Assembly (NCBI RefSeq): GCF_001440345.1
Contig: NZ_LJYX01000009.1
Span: forward strand, 124,001 to 188,000
DNA: 64,000 nt
From: Colwellia sp. TT2012
GTDB taxonomy: Bacteria; Pseudomonadota; Gammaproteobacteria; Enterobacterales; Alteromonadaceae
Direction of reading: 5' to 3'
The notes below the pieces were generated by a model. That model did no database searches, had not been told where the DNA came from, and saw only the letters and a list, made by a program, of their open reading frames with translations. Positions 49,216 to 58,365 of this stretch are shown piece after piece. The position numbers and the translations under genes are program-made. How positions within the stretch are numbered: position 1 is the stretch's first letter; the number at the start of each line of letters is the position of its first letter.

Positions 49216-50382
49216 ATGGTAAAACATAATTTATTAATTATTGATGATGATATTGACTACTTAAAGTTATTGGCTGAAAGTTTAGAAGATTCTTTTGAGG
49301 TGAAATGTGCCCATAACCTATTGGCAGCTCAAGATTTACTAAAAGAAAATATCAAATTTGATATCGCTTTAGTTGATGAAAACATTGGCAATGAGAAAGG
49401 CTCTGATTGGATTAAATCCCAGCAAGGGCATGAAAATTCGCCTACCTCATTTGTACTTTATTCAGGTATGGCTACTGAAGAGGCAATATTAAAAGGCTTA
49501 GAGTGCGGCGCCGATGATTTTTTAGCAAAACCATTTTCCTTATTAGCCCTTAATTCAAAGCTTGAGAAACTGATTGACTATCAAGATAAAATACATGATT
49601 TTGAAGATGAAATTAAATCAAAAAATAATGTCATCAATGTCTCAATGGCGCAAGCATCAAAATATGGCAGTTGTATGCAATTGACCTCTAAACTCAATCA
49701 TTGTTTTTCTTATGAGCAAATTAGAGATGAAGTCTTTTCATATTTTAATCGTATGGATTTGCATGGTTGTATTGCTTTTTATCCAATTAATGATAAACCT
49801 AGTTTCTATAGTGCTCAAAAAGGTGTGTGCTCACCGGTCGAAATTGAAGTAATGGAGCTGTTGAAGTTTAAATCACGTCTTTATCGCTTTGGCTCAAGAA
49901 CCATATTCAATCATACCTTGGTATCATTATTTATTCTTAACCTTGAAAATGACACGGTTGATACTGACATATTTATTGATGCTTTAGCCTCAGTTATCGA
50001 ATGTATTGGTTCTAGAATTGCCTTCATTACCTATAAAAATTCACTGGTTAGTGTGCAAGAACAAATAAAGACCGCGGTGAGTACAACTAAAAAAATGGTG
50101 GAAATATCTAAACATCATCAACAAGAAGTAATGAATGAAATAGTGCAAAAGATGGGTACTAGCTTCCATATTTTAGATATGACCCAAGAGCAAGAAGATT
50201 ACCTTATGGATTTAGTGCATGGAGCGCTAAAAAAACATAGCCAAGATGATATAAATTTTCTAGAAGTTACCCAGTTACTTGATCAAGCTTTATATAGTAT
50301 TGATCAACTGCAACAATTAAATACCGAGAATGACCAAATTGATAATACTTATGATTTTGATGATGAGGATGAACTATTTTGA
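49216..50382 (+). CDS. Response regulator with uncharacterised C-terminal region
   Basis: The ATG at 49216 (AAGGA upstream) gives 388 residues; an upstream TTG lies inside the preceding gene. The receiver domain is intact: LLIIDDDIDY, phosphoacceptor in IALVDENIGNEKG (about 52), LYSGMATEE, DDFLAKPFS. A coiled coil (about 120-150) leads to about 120 residues of mixed alpha/beta sequence that could be a degenerate GAF domain (LYRFGSRTIFNHTLVSLFIL), and then helices. The end is DEDELF. I recognise no output domain, so it may work by protein contact. The last codon overlaps the next gene's start. Confidence 0.78.
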   Translation: MVKHNLLIIDDDIDYLKLLAESLEDSFEVKCAHNLLAAQDLLKENIKFDIALVDENIGNEKGSDWIKSQQGHENSPTSFVLYSGMATEEAILKGLECGADDFLAKPFSLLALNSKLEKLIDYQDKIHDFEDEIKSKNNVINVSMAQASKYGSCMQLTSKLNHCFSYEQIRDEVFSYFNRMDLHGCIAFYPINDKPSFYSAQKGVCSPVEIEVMELLKFKSRLYRFGSRTIFNHTLVSLFILNLENDTVDTDIFIDALASVIECIGSRIAFITYKNSLVSVQEQIKTAVSTTKKMVEISKHHQQEVMNEIVQKMGTSFHILDMTQEQEDYLMDLVHGALKKHSQDDINFLEVTQLLDQALYSIDQLQQLNTENDQIDNTYDFDDEDELF

Positions 50383-52550
50383 GCTCACAATCACACGAAT
50401 TAACACACAAGGTATTAACGGGCATTGATGAGGCCTATTGGCAATGGGATCTTGTTAATGAAAGCATTTTTTATTCCGCCCAGTTAATGAAAATACTGGG
50501 ATATGAAAATAAAGAGAAAATAGGCACAAGTGTTATATGGGAAAAACATTTGGATCGTAATACGCTAGAGGATGTGCATAGCAAAATTCAACAACATTTA
50601 AAGGGAGAAATGGATCGTATTGATATTACTATACCGATTGTAAACAACCAAGGTCATAAGTTATGGTTACATGCGGTTGGTAAAGTTGTTGAACATATTG
50701 ATGGCAGAGCTAGTTTAATGTTTGGCACAGTAAAAGATGTTACTGAAACCAAGAACATGATAGTGCAATTAAAAAAACAAAATGATTGGTTAATGTTAGC
50801 CGAGCGTATCAGTAATTCTGGTCATTGGCGCTTTGATATCCAATCAGCAACACTCGATTGGTCGGCAGAAGTATTTCGTATTCATGGGCTAACGAATAAA
50901 TCGATAGTACCCACTTTTGATAAAGCGGTTGATGTACTTTTAGCCAAAGATAGAGCAAAGTTTCGCACTAGTTTTCATAATGCTATTCACCAACAGCAGC
51001 CTTTTTATCTCAAAACAGCGCTTACGCAACCGTCGGGGAAAAAAATTAAAGTGGAAGTCATTGCCGAAGTAGAACGTGATAGTAATGGCATTGCCCTTGC
51101 CGTTTTCGGCGTTTATAAGGACATCACTCGCAGTGAAGATTTATTTGAAAAGTTAAAGCTTTTGGCTATGGTAAATTTCACCATAAAAGTACCGATCTTC
51201 TTTATTGATGATAATGATAATGTTGTTTATCAAGATATCTCTCCTCATCATGATGGCATCAGTGCCGTGCTTTTTAATTATATAAATTTTAGCATTACTG
51301 AATATATGGAGTTTAAAAAGCTCGCTAAAAAACAAGGTCAAATAAAAGAAAATAACGTTAGCTTTGATAAATACACCACGGTGTTTGATTTATCAGTTAC
51401 CTATGAGGCCGATGAAGGTATTTATATTTGGATAGTGGAGAATGTAACAGATAAGTTTCGTACAGAGCAGCAACAAGTGATCTCTAATCGTTTAGCTTTG
51501 TTAGGTAATACCTTTGGTAATGTCTCCCATGATATTAATAATGTATTAGGCGTGGCGCTTGGTGCTATTGAAATGTTGGAGATAAAGTTTTCCCGGGGCG
51601 AAGATATTTCTGATTATATCGACAGAGTCAAAAATGCCATAGATAAAGGTAAAGATGTTACTGAGCGTTTATTGGCATTTACGCGGCGGCCTACCGTGAA
51701 AGTTGTTAGCTTTGATCCTATTCAAGATATTTTCGATAATCAATATTTATTTAAACAGTTATTGCTAAGCACTATCAAGATTACCTTTAACTTTCAACCT
51801 ATGCACTGTTTAATCAACTTCCCCCAGGGTGAGTTTATTAATATTTTATTAAACTTAGTACTCAATGCTCAAGATGCTATTCAAGAAAAAGGGCTTAGTG
51901 GTCACATTGAGATTTCAGCAAACTTGCTGGATAATAACCGTTTAGAAATTCATGTAAAAGATAGCGGTATTGGTATAGAAAAAGAAAATTTAACCAAGAT
52001 ATTTGACCCATTTTATAGCTCTAAATCTGTTAATAAAGGGAATGGTATTGGTTTGGCAAATGTGTATAGTACTATGTATAAACATAATGGCTTGATTCAG
52101 GTGGAAGGGTATGGTGCCCTTGGTGGTGCTCATTTTACCCTAGTATTTAAATGCAAAGTATTAAGAGAAAAGTTCTTAGCTAATGAGCCTAAATCAAACA
52201 CGTTACGTTATAAAAATACCAACATTTTAGTGCTTGATGATGAGGTTAGTATTGCGGAGTTTGTAGCATTGTTTCTGGAGAGTAAAGGGGCAAACGTTGT
52301 TGTCGCCAATAATAAAAAAGAACTGATAGACAGAATTAATTCGGATATTGGCTTTGATATTTTTATCACGGATATGATTTTACCTGACTTATCAGGTAAA
52401 GAAGCGGTTAATTTGGTGATGGAAAAGTTCCCTGATATTAATGTGTTTTCTATTAGTGGCTACATAGCCATTGAAGATAGAAGCTGGGATTATCCGGTAC
52501 TTAGAAAACCTTTTAATTCGAAGGAATTAGCTGAGTTTTTAGCTATGTGA
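50379..52550 (+). CDS. PAS-containing soluble hybrid histidine kinase
   Basis: 723 residues from a TTG that overlaps the previous stop by 4 bp, with GAGGAT about 9 bp upstream; the first PAS starts at about residue 12, which supports this start. Two PAS/PAC units (about 12-130 and 140-260) are followed by a poorly conserved third sensor region (to about 360). Then come HisKA with FGNVSHDINNVLGVALG, HATPase with NLVLNAQDAI, VKDSGIGIEKENLTKIFDPF and GNGIGLANVYS, and a C-terminal receiver (ILVLDDEVSI, IFITDMILPDLSG, LRKPFN). There is no membrane helix. The Hpt domain in the next gene is its probable relay partner. Confidence 0.9.
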   Translation: MSSQSHELTHKVLTGIDEAYWQWDLVNESIFYSAQLMKILGYENKEKIGTSVIWEKHLDRNTLEDVHSKIQQHLKGEMDRIDITIPIVNNQGHKLWLHAVGKVVEHIDGRASLMFGTVKDVTETKNMIVQLKKQNDWLMLAERISNSGHWRFDIQSATLDWSAEVFRIHGLTNKSIVPTFDKAVDVLLAKDRAKFRTSFHNAIHQQQPFYLKTALTQPSGKKIKVEVIAEVERDSNGIALAVFGVYKDITRSEDLFEKLKLLAMVNFTIKVPIFFIDDNDNVVYQDISPHHDGISAVLFNYINFSITEYMEFKKLAKKQGQIKENNVSFDKYTTVFDLSVTYEADEGIYIWIVENVTDKFRTEQQQVISNRLALLGNTFGNVSHDINNVLGVALGAIEMLEIKFSRGEDISDYIDRVKNAIDKGKDVTERLLAFTRRPTVKVVSFDPIQDIFDNQYLFKQLLLSTIKITFNFQPMHCLINFPQGEFINILLNLVLNAQDAIQEKGLSGHIEISANLLDNNRLEIHVKDSGIGIEKENLTKIFDPFYSSKSVNKGNGIGLANVYSTMYKHNGLIQVEGYGALGGAHFTLVFKCKVLREKFLANEPKSNTLRYKNTNILVLDDEVSIAEFVALFLESKGANVVVANNKKELIDRINSDIGFDIFITDMILPDLSGKEAVNLVMEKFPDINVFSISGYIAIEDRSWDYPVLRKPFNSKELAEFLAM

Positions 52551-52579
52551 TTTAAAACTTATTGTCGGGTGACTGCTAA

Positions 52580-53938
52580 ATGATCTTAGATAAAGCATAT
52601 AGAATACTTGTAATTGATGATGCCAAAGATACTCAGTTGCTATTAGAGTTTGATCTTGGTACCGCTGGGTATCAGGTCACAAGCTGTGATAGTGGCGAAG
52701 AGTCACTGGCTATTTTAGACACCTTGGCAATAGACCTTATTTTACTCGATATGTATATGCCAGGCCTTTCTGGTTTAGACACTTTAGCCAAAATTAAAGC
52801 TCAATCAAAAAGTGCTAAAATTCCTGTGATTATGTTATCCGCCTCCACTGATGAAGATGAAGTGGTTGCTTGTTTAGATCTTGGCGCAGGGGATTATGTG
52901 ATCAAACCTTATGTCGCTAAAGTGCTGCTAGCGCGCATTAGAACGGCCATAAGATTAAAAGAAAAGACCGCTCAACTTGAATATTTAGCTAAAACAGACT
53001 TTCTTACCAGTATGAATAATCGTGGTAGTTTTTTTGAACTAAGTAGTAAAGCCATAAGTTTAGCTAATAGAGCAGAGCAACCATTGATCGTAGCAATGTT
53101 TGATATTGATTTCTTTAAAAAAGTTAATGATAATTTCGGTCATGATGCGGGTGATCAAGTATTGCGTGTTTTTGGTCAAAGCATGACCGAGGTATTTAGA
53201 GATTATGATATTGTTGGCCGAATTGGCGGTGAAGAATTTGCTGTTTGTTTACCTAATACCAGTAGAAGAGATGCCTATATTGCCTGCGAGAGGTTACGGC
53301 AACAAGTTGAGCAGCTTAATATAAAAATTACGAACGAAAATAGTAAAAATACAGAAATAAAAATTACTGTCAGTGTTGGCCTAGTCTTAGCTGACGATGA
53401 TTACTTAACCATTGATGAATTATTAAAACAAGCGGATAGTGCGCTATATTTTGCGAAAGAAAATGGCCGTAATCAAGTTGTTGATGTTAGCTCACTGACT
53501 AATCTTGTCGACATCGACGATGATCCCATTAGAGCCAGCTTAATGGCTACGGATAATGTTTTATCCGGCACTGTTGGCAATGCTATTGTTCTTAATTATG
53601 ATGGTATTGACTTTGAAGTAGGCGTTAATAATGTCTTAGGTGATGAAGACTTATTTAAAGAAATTTTAGTGATGTTTTATCAAGATCACCATCTTGATGG
53701 TCAGAAGTTACAAAATGCCATACAAGAGCAAGATATTGCTAGCGCTAAACATATAGCGCATACCTTAAAAGGCGTTGCTTGTTCAGTGGGTGCTATGGCT
53801 TTGTTTGAAGCAACAAAAGCCCTTGATATAGCTATCAATGATAATCAGCAAGGTGATTATGATGGCTTGTTTTCCCTACTTTCTCCAGAGCTCAGCCGAG
53901 TGATGAAGGGCATAGAATTACACTTGGATGTTAGCTAG
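52580..53938 (+). CDS. REC-GGDEF-Hpt protein: diguanylate cyclase with phosphotransfer domain
   Basis: 452 residues. Receiver: VIDDAKDT, LILLDMYMPGLSG, DYVIKPYV. GGDEF: TDFLTSMNNRGSF, DIDFFKKVNDNFGHDAGD and the active site RIGGEEFAVCLP, with a possible inhibitory RxxD site (RDYD) five residues before it, so it should make c-di-GMP with product feedback. The last 110 residues form an Hpt domain (AKHIAHTLKGVACSVGA, with the phosphorylatable His). Combining receiver, cyclase and Hpt in one chain could route phosphate from the preceding hybrid kinase to the cyclase's own receiver or to other receivers. It is the last gene of the cluster and ends 3 bp before the convergent yfaE. Confidence 0.9.
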   Translation: MILDKAYRILVIDDAKDTQLLLEFDLGTAGYQVTSCDSGEESLAILDTLAIDLILLDMYMPGLSGLDTLAKIKAQSKSAKIPVIMLSASTDEDEVVACLDLGAGDYVIKPYVAKVLLARIRTAIRLKEKTAQLEYLAKTDFLTSMNNRGSFFELSSKAISLANRAEQPLIVAMFDIDFFKKVNDNFGHDAGDQVLRVFGQSMTEVFRDYDIVGRIGGEEFAVCLPNTSRRDAYIACERLRQQVEQLNIKITNENSKNTEIKITVSVGLVLADDDYLTIDELLKQADSALYFAKENGRNQVVDVSSLTNLVDIDDDPIRASLMATDNVLSGTVGNAIVLNYDGIDFEVGVNNVLGDEDLFKEILVMFYQDHHLDGQKLQNAIQEQDIASAKHIAHTLKGVACSVGAMALFEATKALDIAINDNQQGDYDGLFSLLSPELSRVMKGIELHLDVS

Positions 53939-53941
53939 GCA

Positions 53942-54253
53942 TTACTCGTCTATTGCTATGCTAATGTCGGTGACAGGAACACAGCAGCAGGGTAAAATTT
54001 CATTTTCACCAACAAAAGCTAAGGGGTCCCCTAAGGGATAGTTAATTTCGCCGGTAACTAAAGTTACCCGACACGCACCACAAAAACCATCACGGCAATG
54101 ATAATGTACTTCGATGTTGGCAGACTCTAAACAGTCGAGTAAAGTTTGTTCGGTATTTTCAAAAGGAACAACTTTACCCTGAACGGTAATTTTAGGCTGC
54201 AATTTGATGATGTCCTTCATGTTTTGAGTGGCGTTTTTTACCTTCATACTCAT
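53942..54253 (-). CDS. yfaE: Plant-type 2Fe-2S ferredoxin, YfaE-like
   Basis: 103 residues with the [2Fe-2S] motif HCRDGFCGACRVTL (CxxxxCxxC) and a later cysteine in ILPCCCVP. In enterobacteria YfaE supplies electrons for repair of the NrdB diferric-tyrosyl cofactor. The gene lies 42 bp after nrdB on the same strand, the conserved place. It is somewhat longer than E. coli YfaE (84) at the N-terminus; a second ATG two codons in is possible. Confidence 0.92.
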   Translation of the reverse strand: MSMKVKNATQNMKDIIKLQPKITVQGKVVPFENTEQTLLDCLESANIEVHYHCRDGFCGACRVTLVTGEINYPLGDPLAFVGENEILPCCCVPVTDISIAIDE

Positions 54254-54295
54254 GCACCCGCCTAAATTAAGGCTAGTATCACCATCATTCTCTCT

Positions 54296-55426
54296 CTATA
54301 AGTCAAAACCGTCAAAATCATCAACATCAACAGAAGAGTCAACTTGACCAACTAAATAGCTAGATATTTCAGTCTCTTGAGGGGCAACCTGCACATTATC
54401 ACTAACAAGGTAAGCATTCATCCAAGGTAAGGGATTACTTTTTATATCGAAAGGTGCTTCATAGCCAATGGCAGTTAAACGCTGATTTGAAATATATTCA
54501 ATGTATTGATTTAATATTGCAGCATTAAGGCCTATCATTGAGCCATCTTTAAATAAGTATTGTGCCCATTCTTTTTCTTGTTCGACCACCTCTAAGAATA
54601 TTTGCAAACCCTCATTGCGCATCTCTTCACAAACAATCTTCATTTCAGGATCATCTTTTCCTGATTTCCAATTATTTAGAATATGTTGAGTACCTGTTAA
54701 ATGTAGTGCTTCATCGCGGGCTATCAATTTAATGATTTTGGCATTACCTTCAAGCAACTCACGCTCTGCAAAAGCAAAGGAACAAGCAAAACTAACGTAA
54801 AAGCGAATAGCTTCTAAGGCATTAAGAGAGCACACGGCTAAGTATAAACGCTCTTTTAGCTTCCTAGTGCTAACTTCAATTGTTTTCCCCTCAACTTCAT
54901 AGCTACCTTCACCCTGAGATTGCAATAATTGTGTGGTCAAAATGACATCATCAAAATACTTAGCAATGCTAGTTGCGCGTTTTAAAATTGCTGGGTTAAC
55001 AATGATGTCATCGAATACTTCACTGGGGTTGGTGAATAAATTTCGTAAAATATGGGTATAAGAACGAGAGTGAATTGTCTCACTAAAGGCCCACGTTTCC
55101 ACCCAAGTTTCTACTTCAGGTAAAGAAACTAAAGGCAAAAATACGGCATTAACAGATCGTGCTGCCATTGAGTCCAATAATATTTGATACTTTAGATTAG
55201 AAATGAAAATATGTTTTTCAGAGTCGGTTAGGCTCTGCCAGTCGGCTCTGTCTTTAGAAACATCCACTTCTTCAGGGCGCCAAAAAAATGAAAGTTGTTT
55301 TTCAATTAATTTCTCAAAAGCAATATAACGTTGTTGATCATAACGAGATATATTGACGTTATTGCCTAAAAACATTGGCTCTATTAAAGCATTATTTGGA
55401 GTTTGGTTAAACGTGGTATACGTCAT
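54296..55426 (-). CDS. nrdB: Class Ia ribonucleotide reductase, beta subunit
   Basis: 376 residues. Iron ligands and the radical tyrosine are in motifs matching E. coli R2: [17 protein letters not shown] near 49, [15 protein letters not shown] with the tyrosine equivalent to Y122, and [19 protein letters not shown]. The acidic C-terminus ([11 protein letters not shown]) is the part that docks onto NrdA. It holds the stable tyrosyl radical needed for deoxyribonucleotide synthesis. It is second in nrdA-nrdB-yfaE, with a 122-bp gap after nrdA. Confidence 0.97.
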   Translation of the reverse strand: MTYTTFNQTPNNALIEPMFLGNNVNISRYDQQRYIAFEKLIEKQLSFFWRPEEVDVSKDRADWQSLTDSEKHIFISNLKYQILLDSMAARSVNAVFLPLVSLPEVETWVETWAFSETIHSRSYTHILRNLFTNPSEVFDDIIVNPAILKRATSIAKYFDDVILTTQLLQSQGEGSYEVEGKTIEVSTRKLKERLYLAVCSLNALEAIRFYVSFACSFAFAERELLEGNAKIIKLIARDEALHLTGTQHILNNWKSGKDDPEMKIVCEEMRNEGLQIFLEVVEQEKEWAQYLFKDGSMIGLNAAILNQYIEYISNQRLTAIGYEAPFDIKSNPLPWMNAYLVSDNVQVAPQETEISSYLVGQVDSSVDVDDFDGFDL

Positions 55427-55548
55427 GAATCTTATTCCTTTGGAGTACTACTGACCTATTGCTCTTAGGCCGTTGTAGTAACGAGAGCCCAGTACTTTGC
55501 TAGGCTCTTTTTATTTATAAATGGTAAGGTGAGTAAGCTTTTTACGAC

Positions 55549-57819
55549 TTAAATCTTACAAGCGCCGCCAGCACAATTATCATCTTCTAGCTCAATATTA
55601 TCACTAGCACCATCTCGGGTATTATGATAATACAAGGTTTTAATGCCTAGTTGATATGCGGTTAAAATGTCTTTTAGAATTTGTTTGATTGGTACTTTTC
55701 CACCTTCAAACTTAGCAGGGTCGTAATTAGTATTGGCTGAAATAGCTTGATCGACAAATTTTTGCATAATACCGACTAACTCCAAGTAACCTTGGTTGTT
55801 AGGAATATTCCACAATAACTCGTAGTTATCTTTAAGTCTTTCATACTCAGGCACTACTTGTTTCAATACCCCGTCTTTACTGGCTTTAATACTAATTAAA
55901 CCGCGTGGCGGTTCAATGCCATTGGTAGCATTGGATATTTGTGATGAAGTTTCTGATGGCATTAATGCGGAAACCGTTGAGTTTCTTACGCCATACTTTT
56001 TAATGCTTACTCGTAAACTTTCCCAATCTAAATGTAATGGCTCACTGGTAATACCATCAATGGTCTTTTTATAAGTATCAATAGGTAATATACCTTGGCT
56101 TAAGCGAGTTTCATGAAATTTAGGACAAGCACCTTGCTCTTTCGCTAATTCATTGGATGCTTTTAATAAATAAAACTGAATCGCTTCAAACGTACGATGG
56201 GTTAGGTTATTCGCGCTACCATTTGAATAATAAAGACCATTTTTTGCTAGGTAATAAGCATAATTGATAACACCGATACCAAGTGTTCTCCGTGCCATGC
56301 TAGCACTTTTTGCAGCAGCAAGCGGGTAGTCTTGGTAATCTAGTAAACAATCTAAGGCACGAACGGCTAGATCGGCTAAACCCTCTAACTCATCTAAGGA
56401 ATCGATAGCGCCTAAGTTAAATGCCGACAGTGTACACAGTGCCACTTCACCTTCTTCATCGTTAATGTCATTCATTGGTTTAGTGGGTAAGGCAATTTCT
56501 AAACACAAGTTGCTTTGACGAATCGGCGCTTTGCTTGGCTCGAATGGACTGTGAGTATTACAGTGGTCGACATTTTGTAAGTATATACGGCCAGTGCTGG
56601 CACGTTCTTGAGCAAACAAGGTAAATAGCTCTATCGCTTTAATACGTTTTTTACGGATAGAATCATCATTTTCATATTGTACATAAAGTTGTTCAAATTT
56701 TTCTTGATCGGCAAAGAAGGCATCGTAAAGGCCCGGTACATCACTTGGGCTAAATAAGGTGATAACCCCACCTTTAATTAAGCGCTGATACATTAGCTTA
56801 TTAAATTGTACGCCATAATCTAAATGACGCACGCGATTTTCTTCGACACCACGGTTATTTTTTAACACCAGTAAACTTTCAACTTCAAGGTGCCACAATG
56901 GATAGAAGAGAGTCGCAGCACCGCCACGCACGCCGCCTTGTGAACAACTTTTTACTGCGGTTTGGAAATGTTTATAAAATGGAATACAGCCAGTATGGAA
57001 GGCTTCGCCATTACGAATAGAGCTACCTAAAGCACGTATTCTTCCCGCATTAACGCCAATCCCCGCGCGTTGAGAAACATACTTCACAATGGCACTGGAT
57101 GTGGCATTAATTGAGTCTAAACTATCACCACATTCGATTAATACACAAGATGAAAATTGGCGGGTAGGTGTACGTACACCAGCCATAATGGGTGTCGGTA
57201 GTGAGATTTTAAAGGTTGAAATAGCATGATAGAAATTCTCTACATACGTTAATCGTGTTTCCTCTGGATACTTTGCAAATAAACAAGCGGCAACTAACAG
57301 GTAAAGAAATTGTGCGCTCTCATAAATTTCACCGGTAACACGGTTTTGTACTAAATATTTACCTTCAAGCTGTTTTACCGCGGCATAACTAAAGGCTAGA
57401 TCACGACTATGATCTAAAAACTTTTCCATATGCTCAAAGTCATCTTGACTGTAGTCGGTTAATAAGTGTTGATCATATTTTCCTGCTTCTACCATCTTGG
57501 TAACGTGGCTATAAAGGGCAGGGGGCTCAAATTGACCATAGGCTTTCTTACGTAAATGGAATACTGCTAACCTTGCCGATAAGTATTGATAATCAGGTGA
57601 TTCTTCTGATATAAGGTCGGCTGCAGATTTTATAATGGTTTCGTGAATATCTTCAGTCTTTATGCCATCATAAAATTGAATATGAGATTTGAGCTCTACA
57701 TGAGAAACAGAAACTTTTTCAAGTCCTTCCGCGGCCCAAGCAATAACACGGTGAATTTTTTCAAGGTCAATGGCTTCTTTCTTGCCATTTCGTTTGGTTA
57801 CAAAGAGGTTGTTATTCAT
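55549..57819 (-). CDS. nrdA: Class Ia ribonucleotide reductase, alpha subunit
   Basis: 756 residues. An N-terminal ATP cone (VTKRNGKKEAIDLEKIHRVI) indicates dATP activity control. Catalytic features: the first redox cysteine in RQFSSCVLIECGDS, the radical cysteine and its neighbours in SNLCLEIALP, the tyrosine pair in IKTLYYHNTRDG, and C-terminal cysteines in CAGGACKI for thioredoxin or glutaredoxin exchange. Length matches E. coli (761). It is the first gene of the operon; tandem NrdR-like boxes and a DnaA box lie upstream. Confidence 0.97.
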   Translation of the reverse strand: MNNNLFVTKRNGKKEAIDLEKIHRVIAWAAEGLEKVSVSHVELKSHIQFYDGIKTEDIHETIIKSAADLISEESPDYQYLSARLAVFHLRKKAYGQFEPPALYSHVTKMVEAGKYDQHLLTDYSQDDFEHMEKFLDHSRDLAFSYAAVKQLEGKYLVQNRVTGEIYESAQFLYLLVAACLFAKYPEETRLTYVENFYHAISTFKISLPTPIMAGVRTPTRQFSSCVLIECGDSLDSINATSSAIVKYVSQRAGIGVNAGRIRALGSSIRNGEAFHTGCIPFYKHFQTAVKSCSQGGVRGGAATLFYPLWHLEVESLLVLKNNRGVEENRVRHLDYGVQFNKLMYQRLIKGGVITLFSPSDVPGLYDAFFADQEKFEQLYVQYENDDSIRKKRIKAIELFTLFAQERASTGRIYLQNVDHCNTHSPFEPSKAPIRQSNLCLEIALPTKPMNDINDEEGEVALCTLSAFNLGAIDSLDELEGLADLAVRALDCLLDYQDYPLAAAKSASMARRTLGIGVINYAYYLAKNGLYYSNGSANNLTHRTFEAIQFYLLKASNELAKEQGACPKFHETRLSQGILPIDTYKKTIDGITSEPLHLDWESLRVSIKKYGVRNSTVSALMPSETSSQISNATNGIEPPRGLISIKASKDGVLKQVVPEYERLKDNYELLWNIPNNQGYLELVGIMQKFVDQAISANTNYDPAKFEGGKVPIKQILKDILTAYQLGIKTLYYHNTRDGASDNIELEDDNCAGGACKI

Positions 57820-57967
57820 GAAGTACCTGTAAAGAGATTATTGTTATTGCTTATTTATCGTCCCTAATAAAACGGGTCTAAAACGTCCCTAATAAAAAAC
57901 CCCCACTCGTTTGAGCAAATTTGTGCCTTAAAACGTAGTATTTTAAAATAACGACTGAGCAGCAAAT

Positions 57968-58014
57968 GCACAATATCTAGGGTTTTTTATAATATCAAAC
58001 ACAAGATAATGGGG
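57968..58014 (-). promoter_or_regulatory. Tandem NrdR-box-like sites upstream of nrdA
   Basis: GCACAATATCTAGGGT (57968-57983) and ACACAAGATAATGGGG (57999-58014) both resemble the palindromic NrdR box ACACWATATWTWGTGT, best on their ACACAA side. Their 31-bp spacing equals the usual phasing of paired NrdR boxes. They lie about 150-195 bp before the nrdA start. Each half-site is imperfect on one side. Confidence 0.6.
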
Positions 58015-58151
58015 TTTTACCTGTTTTGCAAGTGATAAAACATCTTGATCTTTGCCATTTTCATTTTCAAAAAACCGGGGTTAGTGTTGACTAACCTAGC
58101 AAGACTTTTTCATTTTGGAATTTACTAAAAGCAACGATTATTTTCGTTATT

Positions 58152-58160
58152 TTATCCACA
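58152..58160 (+). promoter_or_regulatory. DnaA box upstream of nrdA
   Basis: TTATCCACA matches the strict DnaA-box consensus. In E. coli DnaA boxes upstream of nrdAB link its expression to replication. A single 9-mer can also occur by chance. Confidence 0.5.
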
Positions 58161-58365
58161 AGTGAATTTTATAAATTATTTTTAGTGAAAATTTCTGTTT
58201 GCTATCGTGATTTAGTATAACGGGATTAATGTACAGCAATAACAATGACTTATGTTTCTTCGGTTACAGAAGAGTAATGTTTAAACAACTTGGCTATTAA
58301 TACAACACTCTTATTCATCACGCTAAACACTAGCATTATTTAATTTAGCTAGGGTCTATCGCTTG

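Larger units (their letters stand above)
57820..58365. other. Upstream regulatory region of nrdA, also the 3' flank of ubiG
   Basis: 546 bp without a gene. It holds the nrdA promoter, with two NrdR-like boxes 31 bp apart and one perfect DnaA-box match, listed separately. Nothing else gene-like was seen. Confidence 0.6.

Noticed and set aside
34803-53938. Flagellar chemotaxis operon
   Set aside because: No flagellar, fliA or cheZ genes are present, and the order fits Che2/Aer2-type systems better.
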